Source: Arthrobacter gallicola
Lineage (GTDB): Bacteria; Actinomycetota; Actinomycetes; Actinomycetales; Micrococcaceae
Direction: 5' to 3'
NCBI RefSeq assembly: GCF_014836775.1
Contig: NZ_JACSQD010000002.1
Span: 436,567 to 500,566 of the forward strand
DNA length: 64,000 nucleotides
Numbering within the stretch: position 1 is the first letter of the stretch; each line of letters begins with the position of its first letter. The notes beneath the pieces are model-generated. The model was not told the DNA's origin, searched no databases, and saw only the letters and a list, made by a program, of their open reading frames with translations. Below are positions 43,612 through 52,087 of the stretch, piece after piece. The translations under genes were made by a program, and so were the position numbers.

Positions 43612-44742
43612 CTAGACCTTGGAAAGGCAGCTCACTGCTTCCTCATGGGTGAGGCCGGTGGCTTCGAGCAGATCCACAACCAGGGGGCGGAACAGCATCA
43701 CCAGGGCATCGCCGTGCAGGTCGGTGACGGCCAGGGACGCCGGGTGCAGGCGGGAGCCGACGGCGGCCAGCTCATTCCGGGCCTGGCGCAGGTGGCGTTC
43801 GCGCATGGCAGGGGATTCGCCGCCGCCGAGCGCGCGGGCCAGCACATCAACGGCGTCGGCCGTGTCATTAATGACCTCGGAGACCTTCTCCACCGCCTCA
43901 TCCGAAAGCGCTGCATGGTTGATCACCGATGTGGTCCGGCGGGCCAGCACACGGGAATTCCGGATCGCCAGGTCCAGGTAGCTGACCGAGCCGCGCAGGT
44001 CCCCCAGCTCGGCGAGGTAGCGGCGGTAGGCCGGGGAAATCCGGGCGACCTCCCGCGCGTCCCGGATACTGCGCGAGAGCATGTCCAGCTGCGGCTGGGT
44101 GTTGCGGGCCCGGACCAGCGCGTGCCAGGCCAGGGTGGAATCGCTGCGGGCCAGGGCATCAGCGGTCTGGCGCAGCACAGCGGAGAGCTCGCTCAGCAGT
44201 TCCCGCACATTGGACTTCGGTTCCCGCCGGGGATCACGCGGCGCCAGCATGGTGACAACCAGTGCGAAGACGCCGCCCACCACGGCGTCCGCGCTGCGGG
44301 TAAAAACACCGCCGTCGGGAGCCGGAAGCAGCACCACGAGCAGTGACTGCAGGCCCAGCTGGGTGGTGAAGATGACTCCGCGGTCCAGGAAGCGGGCCAG
44401 CAGGAGGGAAATAAAGAGGACGACGCCGGCCTGCCAGAGGCCGTTGCCAAGCAGATGCAGCAGGAGTTCACCGACCGTGATGCCCAGGGTGCAGCCGATC
44501 CCGACCTCCAGCACCCGCCGCATCCGCGGTTCCCTGGAGAACCCCAGGGAGATCAGCGCGGCCGTCGCCGCGAACAGGGGCCCCTCGTGGCCCAGCACAT
44601 ACTCAGCGAAGGCATAGGCACCCACCGCGCAGATGGTCATCTGCAGGGCGGGGAGGACCGAGGCGCCGCTGCGTTTGAGGCCCACCCGGATACGGTCCCG
44701 CAGGAAACCGCGGGTGGCGGAAAGACGGTCACGGGCGGGCAT
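43612..44742 (-). CDS. FUSC-family / aromatic acid exporter-like membrane protein
   Basis: Integral membrane protein, 376 residues. The first half has about six hydrophobic segments (LPALQMTICAVGAYAFAEY, PLFAATAALISLGF, VLEVGIGCTLGITVGELLLHLLG, and others) with the FUSC-like REPRMRRVLEVGIGCTLG loop. The second half is a helical cytoplasmic domain rich in Arg, Ala and Leu with the long helix STLAWHALVRARNTQPQLDMLSRSIRDAREVAR. Relatives are described as aromatic acid or fusaric acid exporters; the substrate here is not known. Leaderless start: TAGACT lies 6 nt before the ATG at 44742. Monocistronic. Confidence 0.8.
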   Translation of the reverse strand: MPARDRLSATRGFLRDRIRVGLKRSGASVLPALQMTICAVGAYAFAEYVLGHEGPLFAATAALISLGFSREPRMRRVLEVGIGCTLGITVGELLLHLLGNGLWQAGVVLFISLLLARFLDRGVIFTTQLGLQSLLVVLLPAPDGGVFTRSADAVVGGVFALVVTMLAPRDPRREPKSNVRELLSELSAVLRQTADALARSDSTLAWHALVRARNTQPQLDMLSRSIRDAREVARISPAYRRYLAELGDLRGSVSYLDLAIRNSRVLARRTTSVINHAALSDEAVEKVSEVINDTADAVDVLARALGGGESPAMRERHLRQARNELAAVGSRLHPASLAVTDLHGDALVMLFRPLVVDLLEATGLTHEEAVSCLSKV

Positions 44743-44748
44743 GCCAAC

Positions 44749-44754
44749 AGTCTA
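44749..44754 (-). promoter_or_regulatory. -10 element of leaderless FUSC-family gene
   Basis: TAGACT on the minus strand ends 6 nt before the ATG at 44742. Confidence 0.6.
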
Positions 44755-44900
44755 GGCGGCGGGGGCCGGTCAATGCCGAGCCGGCGGGAGTGTGACCCCG
44801 GTCAGGGGCCGGCGGGAGCATTCCGCGGACCGACGCAATGGCCGGTGAAGAAAGGCCCGTTTCCGGTTCCGGCGCAGAATTCCCGAACTGCTTGACCCGG

Positions 44901-44922
44901 GTTAACCTTCCGTTCACCTTGG
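44901..44922 (+). promoter_or_regulatory. PHO box (PhoP operator) upstream of pstS
   Basis: GTTAACC (44901-44907) and GTTCACC (44912-44918) are direct repeats on an 11-bp period. The second 11-mer GTTCACCTTGG fits the actinobacterial PhoP unit G(G/T)TCAYYYR(G/C)G at all but one position. It lies about 100 nt upstream of pstS, implying induction under phosphate starvation. Confidence 0.6.
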
Positions 44923-45017
44923 CGGGCCAGTCTCAATCCGGGACGACCAAACGTCCCAGCGAACAGACTCCCGGCGTTGACGCGCCGGATATACCACCCT
45001 TGAAAGGGACCACAATC

Positions 45018-46136
45018 GTGAAGGTATTCCGCTTTGGCCGCACTGCGGCCGTTCTTTCGGTGGCAGCACTGTCCCTGGCCGCATGCGGCAGCGACAACGC
45101 CACCGACGCCGCCGGCACTGAAACTTCTGCCTCCGCTTCCACCGTCTCGGGGACGCTCTCCGGTGTTGGCGCCAGTTCCCAGGCAGCGGCCATGGACGCG
45201 TGGATCGCCGGATTCAACGCCGCCAACCCCGGCGCATCGATTCAGTATTCGCCGGACGGTTCCGGAGCCGGACGTGAGGCCCTGCTGGCCGGCGGTGCGC
45301 AGTTCGCCGGCTCGGATGCCTACCTGAAGGATGAAGAAACTGCCGCTTCACAGGAGGTCTGCGGCCCGGACGGAGCCTTCAACGTTCCCGCCTACATTTC
45401 CCCGATCGCCATCGCCTTCAACCTGGAGGGCATCAAGGAACTGAACCTGGACGCCGCCACGATCGCCGGCATCTTCCGCGGCGAGATCAGCACCTGGAAC
45501 GATGCGGCCATCGCCGGGCAGAACGAGGGCGTCAAGCTGCCCGCCACCCCCATCACCGTGGTCCACCGGGCAGATGACTCCGGAACCACCACTAACTTCA
45601 CCGACTACCTCGCTGCCGCGGCTCCGGAGGTCTGGACCACGGAGGCCGACGGCGAATGGCCGGCAGAGCTCGACGGCCAGGAGAACGCGCAGGGCACCAG
45701 CGGCGTCGTCTCCGCGGCAAGCGCCACCGAAGGTGCGATTACCTACGCTGACGCCTCCGCAGTCGGCAGCATGGGCAAGGTCTCGGTCAAGGTGGGGGAC
45801 GAGTACGTTGCCTACACCTCCGAGGCCGCGGCCAAGGCTGTGGAAGCCTCGACGCCGGTCACCGGTGAAGGCCGCCCTGACGCGGACATGGCTATGGACC
45901 TGGCCCGCGACACCACGGAATCCGGCGCCTACCCTGTGGTTTTGGTCTCCTACCACATCTACTGCACCACCTATCAGGACCAGGAGACGGTGGATCTGGT
46001 CAAGGCTTTTGGTGAATACGTCGTCAGCGATGAGGGGCAGGCAGCAGCTTCCGACGCCGCCGGTAACGCCCCGCTGTCCGCTAACCTGCAGGAGCAGGCC
46101 GTTCAGGCCCTCCGATCCATCAAGGCCGCGTCCTAA
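45018..46136 (+). CDS. pstS: phosphate ABC transporter substrate-binding lipoprotein PstS
   Basis: High-affinity phosphate receptor anchored outside the membrane. The signal peptide ends in the lipobox LAAC with Cys23. The mature protein contains the phosphate-binding loops: SGVGASSQAAAMDAWI-like start, YSPDGSGAGREALLAGGAQFAGSD, and HRADDSGTTTNFTDYLAAAAPE, plus GTSGVVSAA. Length is 372 residues from the GTG at 45018, which has AAAGGGACC upstream. The longer frame to 44838 runs through the PHO box and is rejected. A hairpin downstream likely lowers expression of pstCAB relative to pstS. Confidence 0.96.
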   Translation: MKVFRFGRTAAVLSVAALSLAACGSDNATDAAGTETSASASTVSGTLSGVGASSQAAAMDAWIAGFNAANPGASIQYSPDGSGAGREALLAGGAQFAGSDAYLKDEETAASQEVCGPDGAFNVPAYISPIAIAFNLEGIKELNLDAATIAGIFRGEISTWNDAAIAGQNEGVKLPATPITVVHRADDSGTTTNFTDYLAAAAPEVWTTEADGEWPAELDGQENAQGTSGVVSAASATEGAITYADASAVGSMGKVSVKVGDEYVAYTSEAAAKAVEASTPVTGEGRPDADMAMDLARDTTESGAYPVVLVSYHIYCTTYQDQETVDLVKAFGEYVVSDEGQAAASDAAGNAPLSANLQEQAVQALRSIKAAS

Positions 46137-46156
46137 GACCCGGCCAGCCGCGGCAG

Positions 46157-46193
46157 GCCCCCGCACAGCGCCACGGCGCGCTGCGGGGGCTTT
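46157..46193 (+). terminator. intra-operon terminator after pstS
   Basis: GCCCCCGCA (46157-46165) pairs with TGCGGGGGC (46182-46190), with an inner GCGCC/GGCGC stem, followed by TTT. Located between pstS and pstC; likely partial, favouring pstS mRNA. Confidence 0.75.
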
Positions 46194-46304
46194 GCCCGGC
46201 CAGGGAGCCAGCTTGAAGTTCACCGGCTGACAGTGAAAACTGGCGAGTGCGGTGTCTTGTCCACAGTGAAGCAAGTTGCCAACAAAAGTTCGAAGGGTTG
46301 TGCA

Positions 46305-47237
46305 GTGTCAAGCAAGTCAATACAGGGCGCCGGCGGTGCCGGCCGCGCAGGAGACAAGGTCTTCTCCGGCATCACACTGCTGGCGGGTTGCCTGATCCTG
46401 ACTGTCCTGTTCGCAGTGGCCGCGTTCCTGCTCTGGCAGGCGCTTCCCACCTTCACTGCACCCTCGGCGGACATCTCGGGCGGATCAGGCTTCTTCACCT
46501 ATATCTTCCCGCTGGTCATTGGCACGGTCATCGCGGCCGCGATCGCACTCCTGATCGCCACTCCGGTGGGAATCGGCGTCGCCCTCTTCATCTCGCACTA
46601 TGCTCCGCGCCGGCTCGCCCAAAGCCTCGGCTACGTCGTGGACCTGCTGGCAGCGATTCCCTCCGTGGTGTACGGCGCCTGGGGCATGACAGTCCTGGCC
46701 CCCGCCCTGGTGGGACCGTACAACTGGCTGGCCGAGAACGCCGGCTGGATCCCGATCTTCGCCGGCCCCGCAAGCCAGACCGGCAAGACCATGCTGACCG
46801 CCGGCGTCGTGCTGGCCGTGATGGTGCTGCCGATCATCACCTCCCTGACCCGGGAGATTTTCCTGCAGACTCCGAAGCTGCATGAGGAAGCGGCGCTCGC
46901 CATGGGCGCCACGCGCTGGGAAATGATCCGGATGGCCGTGCTGCCCTTCGCCCGCCCGGGCATCATCAGCGCCGTCATGCTGGGCCTGGGACGCGCCCTC
47001 GGCGAGACCATGGCCGTTGCCCTGGTGCTCTCCTCCGGCGGACTGATTGCCAGCCTGATCCGGCCGGGCAACCAGACCATCGCCGCAGAAATTGCCCTCA
47101 ACTTCCCCGAGGCCTACGGGCTGCGGCTGTCTGAACTGATCGCCGCCGGCCTGGTCCTGTTCGTGATCACCCTGATCGTCAACGTGATTGCCCGCTGGAT
47201 CATCAGCCGCCACAAAGAATTCTCGGGAGCCAACTGA
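46305..47237 (+). CDS. pstC: phosphate ABC transporter permease PstC
   Basis: One of two membrane subunits of the Pst importer. About six helices. Hallmarks include FPLVIGTVIAAAIALLIATPVGIGVALFISHYAPRRLA, LAAIPSVVYGAWGMTVLAP, and the permease loop EEAALAMGATRWEMIRMAVLPFARPGIISAVMLGLGRALGETMAVALVL. The GTG at 46305 with AAGGG upstream was taken as start (310 residues); an in-frame GTG at 46233 would add 24 residues. Its TGA overlaps the pstA ATG by one base. Confidence 0.95.
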   Translation: MSSKSIQGAGGAGRAGDKVFSGITLLAGCLILTVLFAVAAFLLWQALPTFTAPSADISGGSGFFTYIFPLVIGTVIAAAIALLIATPVGIGVALFISHYAPRRLAQSLGYVVDLLAAIPSVVYGAWGMTVLAPALVGPYNWLAENAGWIPIFAGPASQTGKTMLTAGVVLAVMVLPIITSLTREIFLQTPKLHEEAALAMGATRWEMIRMAVLPFARPGIISAVMLGLGRALGETMAVALVLSSGGLIASLIRPGNQTIAAEIALNFPEAYGLRLSELIAAGLVLFVITLIVNVIARWIISRHKEFSGAN

Positions 47238-48337
47238 TGATTGAAACCACGCTGACCCGTTCTTCCGCCCTGACCAAGAACAAGCTCCCCGGCTACGCCA
47301 TGTGGGCCGTGCTGGCCGCTTCGATCGTCCTGGGAGCGGCGCTCTCGGCCCTGCTCGGGTTCCACATCGCTTCCTTCGCCATCTTCGCCGCCATTCTCTT
47401 CGTGGCCGGCAGCACCATCGTGACCCGAATGGTGGAAGGCAGCCGGCGGGCCACCGACCGGTTCGCCACCAACCTGATTTTCGGTGCGTTCATCCTGGCG
47501 CTTGTCCCGCTCATCTCGGTCATCTTCACCGTGCTGGTCCGCGGCCTGCCCGGCCTAAGCCCCGACTTCCTGTTCACCTCCATGGGCGGCATGACCGGAA
47601 CCGTGGACAACAACACCGTCGAAACCGGCGGCCCCGTCCTCGGCGGCGCCTACCACGCGATCATGGGCACGCTGCTGATCACGCTGTGGGCAACCATCAT
47701 TTCCGTGCCGATTGGCCTGCTGACCGCCGTCTACCTGGTGGAATACAGCCGCGGCGGCCCCCTGGCCCGGGCCATCACCTTCTTTGTCGACGTGATGACA
47801 GGCATCCCGTCGATCGTCGCGGGCCTGTTCGCCGCCGCGTTTTTCGGGCTGCTCTTCGGCCCCGGAACCCGCACGGGCTTTGTCGCCGCCGTCGCGCTTT
47901 CGGTCCTGATGATCCCCGTGGTGGTGCGTTCCACCGAGGAAATGCTGAAGATCGTTCCCAACGAACTGCGTGAAGCCGCCTACGCCCTGGGTGTGCGGAA
48001 ATGGCGGACCATCCTGAAGGTCGTCGTTCCCACCGCCATCTCCGGCATCGCCTCCGGCGTGACCCTGGCCATCGCCCGCGTGATCGGGGAAACTGCGCCG
48101 CTGCTGGTGACCGCCGGATTCGTGAACACCATCAACCTGAACGTGTTCGCCGGCTGGATGTCCAGCCTGCCGACGTTCATCTACCGCCAGCTGATGAGCC
48201 CCACCTCGCCCACCAACACGGACCCGAGCACCCAGCGTGCCTGGGCCGCGGCGCTGCTGCTGATTGTCATGGTCATGCTGCTGAACCTCGGCGCCCGCCT
48301 CGTTGCCCGGATCTTCGCGCCCAAGACCGGCCGCTGA
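47237..48337 (+). CDS. pstA: phosphate ABC transporter permease PstA
   Basis: Second membrane subunit of the Pst importer, 366 residues. After two N-terminal helices it shows [62 protein letters not shown], and the loop [51 protein letters not shown]. The N-terminal region is about 70 residues longer than in the enterobacterial protein, common in Actinobacteria. Overlaps pstC by 1 nt. A 77-nt gap precedes pstB. Confidence 0.96.
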   Translation: MIETTLTRSSALTKNKLPGYAMWAVLAASIVLGAALSALLGFHIASFAIFAAILFVAGSTIVTRMVEGSRRATDRFATNLIFGAFILALVPLISVIFTVLVRGLPGLSPDFLFTSMGGMTGTVDNNTVETGGPVLGGAYHAIMGTLLITLWATIISVPIGLLTAVYLVEYSRGGPLARAITFFVDVMTGIPSIVAGLFAAAFFGLLFGPGTRTGFVAAVALSVLMIPVVVRSTEEMLKIVPNELREAAYALGVRKWRTILKVVVPTAISGIASGVTLAIARVIGETAPLLVTAGFVNTINLNVFAGWMSSLPTFIYRQLMSPTSPTNTDPSTQRAWAAALLLIVMVMLLNLGARLVARIFAPKTGR

Positions 48338-48414
48338 CCCTCCAGACCCGGCCGCTGCGGCGGCACCGGAGAATCCGACTGGATGCTCCACCGGAACAGA
48401 ACAGAAGGAAACAC

Positions 48415-49194
48415 ATGTCCAAGCGAATCGACGTCAAGGGCCTCAACGTCTTCTACGGCGACTTCCTGGCGGTCGAAGACGTCAGCATCAAGATGGAACC
48501 GCGGTCAGTCACGGCGTTCATCGGCCCGTCCGGCTGCGGCAAGTCCACCTTCCTGCGCACCCTGAACCGGATGCACGAAGTCCTTCCGGGCGCACGCGTT
48601 GAAGGCGAAGTGCTGCTCGACGGCGAGAACCTGTACGGACCCGGCGTTGATCCGGTGACCGTCCGCAGCCACATCGGCATGGTCTTCCAGCGGCCCAACC
48701 CGTTCCCCACCATGTCCATCCGGGACAACGTGCTGGCCGGAGTGAAGCTGAACAACAAGCGCATTTCCAAGTCCGACGCCGATGACCTGGTGGAGAAGTC
48801 CCTCACCGGCGCCAACCTCTGGAAAGAAGTCCGGGACCGGCTGGACAAGCCCGGTTCCGGCCTTTCCGGCGGGCAGCAGCAGCGCCTGTGCATTGCGCGC
48901 GCCATTGCAGTGTCTCCCGAGGTGATCCTCATGGACGAGCCGTGCTCCGCCCTGGACCCCATCTCCACGCTGGCCATCGAGGACCTGATCGAGGAGCTCA
49001 AGAGCGACTACACGGTTGTGATCGTCACGCACAACATGCAGCAGGCCGCCCGCGTCTCGGACAAAACAGCGTTCTTCAACATCGCCGGCACGGGTAAGCC
49101 CGGCAAACTGATCGAGTACGACGACACCACCGTCATCTTCAACAACCCGTCGGTGAAGGCCACCGAGGATTACGTCTCCGGACGCTTCGGATAA
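48415..49194 (+). CDS. pstB: phosphate ABC transporter ATP-binding protein PstB
   Basis: ATPase of the Pst importer. Walker [20 protein letters not shown], the PstB-typical [19 protein letters not shown], signature [18 protein letters not shown] and Walker [24 protein letters not shown] are all present. The product is 259 residues. The ATG at 48415 was chosen for AAGGAAAC upstream and the conserved N-terminus ([20 protein letters not shown]). The open frame further upstream is a shadow of pstA. A 17-bp terminator follows. Confidence 0.97.
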   Translation: MSKRIDVKGLNVFYGDFLAVEDVSIKMEPRSVTAFIGPSGCGKSTFLRTLNRMHEVLPGARVEGEVLLDGENLYGPGVDPVTVRSHIGMVFQRPNPFPTMSIRDNVLAGVKLNNKRISKSDADDLVEKSLTGANLWKEVRDRLDKPGSGLSGGQQQRLCIARAIAVSPEVILMDEPCSALDPISTLAIEDLIEELKSDYTVVIVTHNMQQAARVSDKTAFFNIAGTGKPGKLIEYDDTTVIFNNPSVKATEDYVSGRFG

Positions 49195-49208
49195 CCCCAC
49201 CTCTACAG

Positions 49209-49245
49209 CCGCAGGGCCGGACACCGCTGGTGTCCGGCCCTGCGG
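49209..49245. terminator. bidirectional terminator between pstB and pit
   Basis: Perfect 17-bp stem CCGCAGGGCCGGACACC / GGTGTCCGGCCCTGCGG with a 3-nt loop between the convergent genes. Confidence 0.92.
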
Positions 49246-49275
49246 CGTCTGGGCGGCTTCTGCGGGGCGCGGAGC

Positions 49276-50286
49276 CTACAGGAGCGGGCTCAGGGCCAGG
49301 AAGAAGATTCCGCCCAGCAGGGCCGCGGCAGGGGCCGTGATCAGCCAGGTCCCCAGGATGTTGCGCAGCGGGATGAACCGGACGGCGGCAAACCGCCGGT
49401 TCGCGCCGGCGCCGACAATGGCCGCCGTCATGGTCTGGGTGCTGGAGAGCGGGATGTGCAGCCACAGTCCGCCCAGGAACAGCATTCCGGTGGCCACCGC
49501 CTGCGCGCTCATGCCGCGCAGCGGATCGATCCGCACCAGCCGGTAGCCGAGCGTATGGGTGATCCGCCACCCGCCGAACAGCGAGCCGGCGGCCAGCGCG
49601 GTGCCGGCAAAGACCTGCACGCCCCACGGGATTTCCGTCCCGGTCGAGTAGCCGGCGGCCACCAGCCCGAGCACCAGCACCGCCATCGTCCGCTGCCCGT
49701 CCTGCATGCCGTGGCCCACCGAAAACGCGGCGGAAAGCACTGACTGCGCAATGCGGTTCCCGGCGTCGCCGCGGCGCAGCGAGCTGTACCGCATCAGCCA
49801 CATCACCGGGTAGACCAGCAGATAGGCCAGCACAAAGGCAATTACGGGGGAGAGCAGCAGCGGAAGGGCGATCTGGTCCCAGAGGATCCGGAAGGACTCG
49901 GTGATGCTGGGCCCGCCGACCAGGGCCGATGCGGCGCCGGAACCGATAATGCCGCCCACCAGTGCATGCGTTGAAGAGGACGGCATCCGCCGCCACCAGG
50001 TCCACAAGCCCCAGGCGCAGGCCGAGGCCAGGCCGGCCATAAGAATCCCCAGGCCGCTGCTGCCCGGGGGCAGCTTGACGAACAGGTCAGCCAGGACCAG
50101 GGCCAGGGCCGTGCTCATGAGGGCGCCCAAAAGGTTGAAGACACTGGCCAGCACGACGGCGACGCCGGGTGTCAGGGCACGTGTCCGGACCGCTGCGGCA
50201 ACGGAGTTGGAGACGTCGTGGAAGCCGTTGATGAAGGCGTAACAGCCCGCGAAGGCGAAGACGGCGACGAGCAGTGCGGTGGTCAA
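49276..50286 (-). CDS. pit: inorganic phosphate transporter, Pit family
   Basis: Low-affinity, proton-coupled metal-phosphate symporter. The duplicated PHO4 signatures are visible: FINGFHDVSNSVAAAVRTRALTP in the first half and AFSVGHGMQDGQRTMAVL in the second, plus SSTHALVGGIIGSG and PLSSTQTMTAAIVGAG. About 9-10 helices; 336 residues from the TTG at 50286. That start is 1 nt after the stop of the PhoU-like gene and fits the family N-terminus. An in-frame ATG at 50319 would overlap that gene by 32 nt and add 11 residues. Co-transcribed with the PhoU-like gene. Confidence 0.9.
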   Translation of the reverse strand: MTTALLVAVFAFAGCYAFINGFHDVSNSVAAAVRTRALTPGVAVVLASVFNLLGALMSTALALVLADLFVKLPPGSSGLGILMAGLASACAWGLWTWWRRMPSSSTHALVGGIIGSGAASALVGGPSITESFRILWDQIALPLLLSPVIAFVLAYLLVYPVMWLMRYSSLRRGDAGNRIAQSVLSAAFSVGHGMQDGQRTMAVLVLGLVAAGYSTGTEIPWGVQVFAGTALAAGSLFGGWRITHTLGYRLVRIDPLRGMSAQAVATGMLFLGGLWLHIPLSSTQTMTAAIVGAGANRRFAAVRFIPLRNILGTWLITAPAAALLGGIFFLALSPLL

Positions 50287-50287
50287 C

Positions 50288-50905
50288 CTACGATTCCCGC
50301 ACGAGGATGTTGCCGACATAGGTGCCGACCCGGCGGAGTTCCTTGGACGCCGCGGCGAGCTGGTCGGCCAGGTCCCGGTGGCGGATGTAGGACAGGGCCT
50401 TGTGGTCGTTCATCAGTTCGGCCAGCCACATCCGGTGGGTCCGCTCCACCCGCTTGCTCAGGCGCAGCATTTCGATCCAGTAGTCTTCGAGGTCTTCGAG
50501 GGACGCCAGGGTGCGCATGGCGGCAACGGTCAGCTCGGACTGCCGGCCCAGGACCTCGAGCTGTTCGGCGGCCCGCCGGGAAACGTTCGTCAGCTTGTAA
50601 AGCGAAATGATCTCTGCCGCGCTGTCCAGCCGTTCCATCACGGTCAGCAGGATGAGGGACAGGTCATAGAGGTCTTCGCGGGGCAGCGGATTGATGAAAC
50701 TGGTCCGCATCTGAGTCATCAGGGCAAAATGCAGCTCGGTGGTTTCCGCTTCCAGCGTGTGCAGCTCTTCGGCGAGGCGCGGAAACTCAGCAGACTCGGC
50801 GCCCAGCGCCTCCGACAGGGTCGCAGTGCCGCGCACCGCTTGGACCGCCATGCGGGAAAGCAGGTCAAGTCCCGCGCTTTCCTGGGGGAACAGCCGGAGC
50901 TTCAT
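50288..50905 (-). CDS. PhoU-like Pit accessory protein (DUF47 family)
   Basis: Helical protein of 205 residues encoded directly before pit. DUF47/TIGR00153 pattern: MKLRLFPQESAGLDLLSRMAVQAVRG, EAETTELHFALMTQMRTSFINPLPREDLYDLSLILLTVMERLDSAAEIISLYKL, in which the E/D-rich helices form metal-binding bundles related to PhoU. Members are found beside Pit transporters and probably modulate them. A TATTCT hexamer on the minus strand (50945-50950) could be the -10, giving a leader of about 33 nt. PhoU proper, which pairs with Pst, is not seen here. Confidence 0.88.
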   Translation of the reverse strand: MKLRLFPQESAGLDLLSRMAVQAVRGTATLSEALGAESAEFPRLAEELHTLEAETTELHFALMTQMRTSFINPLPREDLYDLSLILLTVMERLDSAAEIISLYKLTNVSRRAAEQLEVLGRQSELTVAAMRTLASLEDLEDYWIEMLRLSKRVERTHRMWLAELMNDHKALSYIRHRDLADQLAAASKELRRVGTYVGNILVRES

Positions 50906-50944
50906 CGGACAGGCCGGGTGTGCTGGGAGCTCATCACACCGGTA

Positions 50945-50950
50945 AGAATA
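50945..50950 (-). promoter_or_regulatory. candidate -10 of the PhoU-like/pit operon
   Basis: TATTCT on the minus strand, 39 nt before the ATG at 50905. The rest of 50951-51128 shows no gene. Confidence 0.4.
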
Positions 50951-51128
50951 TCCGATGGGGAAGATGGGAGCGGTGCCGGACCGGGAGCGCCTCTCGGCGG
51001 AAGGCCGCTCGAAGCGGCTCTAAGTTGAAGCCCGGGGGTTCCGCGGTCCGACACCAATTTCAGTTTTCTACTCCCCGTCCCTGATGTCAACTGGAGTGTC
51101 CACAGGCCTCCGCAGCGGCGCGTGCGGC

Positions 51129-51773
51129 CTAGTCCAGCTCTCCGCGGCGCCACGCCTCGGCGGAATACTCCAGATCTTCGGCTGTCACCACCAGCTGCCG
51201 GGCATTGCGTGTCAGCTCGGTGGCACGGGCACTGTTGCCTGCTTCCGCCGAGTCCGCATGGTGGGTTTCGCCCAGTGAGATGACCCGGCAGAATGCAGCG
51301 AACCGCTCCAGGGCGACGTCGAAGTCCCCCTTGAAGGCGCCGGACAGGATCGTATCCGCCATGGCCCGCACCTCATCCGCGCCCAGCGGCTCGGCAACAC
51401 CGGCCACCACCTTGGAGACCTGCGCGGCTTCCTTGCCGGCGGCATACAGAGCGGCAACACGCTCGGGGTTCTGCTGGACCGCCGCACGGAGGGCATAGAG
51501 CCGCCAGAGAGCGCCGGGGAGGGAGCGCGCGGGGCTGGTCGCCCAGATCTCCGCTACGGCTTCGAGGCCCTGCTGGTCTCCCAGTTCCACCAGACGGCGG
51601 GTGACCTCCGGATCGTCACTTTCCCGGCCATGACTGACCAGGGCCTGGGCCGCCAGATGGGCAGCCTCGGAAACCCGGGCAGGGTCCGCTCCGCCCGGAT
51701 GGTTGGCAAAGTCCATGGGTGCATAGAGCTTCGGCTTGTGATGGCGGGGGGCTGACGAATCCGGATCACTCAT
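51129..51773 (-). CDS. hypothetical helical protein, unknown function
   Basis: Soluble, mostly alpha-helical protein of 214 residues with an acidic, Ala-rich sequence. Segments such as PEVTRRLVELGDQQGLEAVAEIWATSPARSLPGALWRLYALRAAVQQNPERVAALYAAG look like consecutive helices of a repeat-type fold. I do not recognise a defined family; similar proteins are common in Micrococcaceae. The ATG at 51773 was chosen because TATTCT (51780-51785) ends 6 nt upstream, a leaderless arrangement. The longer frame to 51887 would include this promoter. Monocistronic. Confidence 0.75.
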   Translation of the reverse strand: MSDPDSSAPRHHKPKLYAPMDFANHPGGADPARVSEAAHLAAQALVSHGRESDDPEVTRRLVELGDQQGLEAVAEIWATSPARSLPGALWRLYALRAAVQQNPERVAALYAAGKEAAQVSKVVAGVAEPLGADEVRAMADTILSGAFKGDFDVALERFAAFCRVISLGETHHADSAEAGNSARATELTRNARQLVVTAEDLEYSAEAWRRGELD

Positions 51774-51779
51774 GGTTTG

Positions 51780-51785
51780 AGAATA
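51780..51785 (-). promoter_or_regulatory. -10 element of leaderless hypothetical gene
   Basis: TATTCT on the minus strand ends 6 nt before the ATG at 51773. Confidence 0.55.
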
Positions 51786-51972
51786 CTCCCGCCGGCACAG
51801 GGAATCGAGGCGGCTGCCCGCCTCGGAAGCCGGACCCGGAAGGGCAGCCGGAGCAGCCGTTGCTGGAACAGCGGAGAGGGTTTCCACGATTCCTTGGCCG
51901 TGCGATAAAGTGGAAAAGTCAACGCGGCAGGTGTGTTCTGTTTCTCAGGATCAGCACCTGCTCTGTTGGTGG

Positions 51973-52048
51973 GGGCCTTTAGCTCAGTTGGTAGAGCATC
52001 GGACTTTTAATCCGTGGGTCGTGGGTTCGAGCCCCACAGGGCCCACCA
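51973..52048 (+). tRNA. tRNA-Lys (anticodon TTT)
   Basis: Acceptor GGGCCTT pairs with AGGGCCC (one G-U). The D arm GCTCAGTTGGTAGAGC, anticodon loop CTTTTAA with TTT at 52006-52008, T arm GTGGG-TTCGAGC-CCCAC and an encoded CCA end make a complete 76-nt tRNA. Not followed by an obvious T-run. Confidence 0.97.
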
Positions 52049-52087
52049 GCTGGCCGCCGGGCGAATGAACCGGCGGCCTTGCGTCCC

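Noticed and set aside
44791..44806. TGTGA-N6-TCAGG upstream of pstS as a GlxR/CRP site
   Set aside because: Right half-site has only three of five matches. GlxR control of pst is known in corynebacteria, but the site is too weak to list as a feature.
44838..45017. 60-residue N-terminal extension of PstS
   Set aside because: Would place the PHO box and promoter inside the coding region and put the lipoprotein signal internally.
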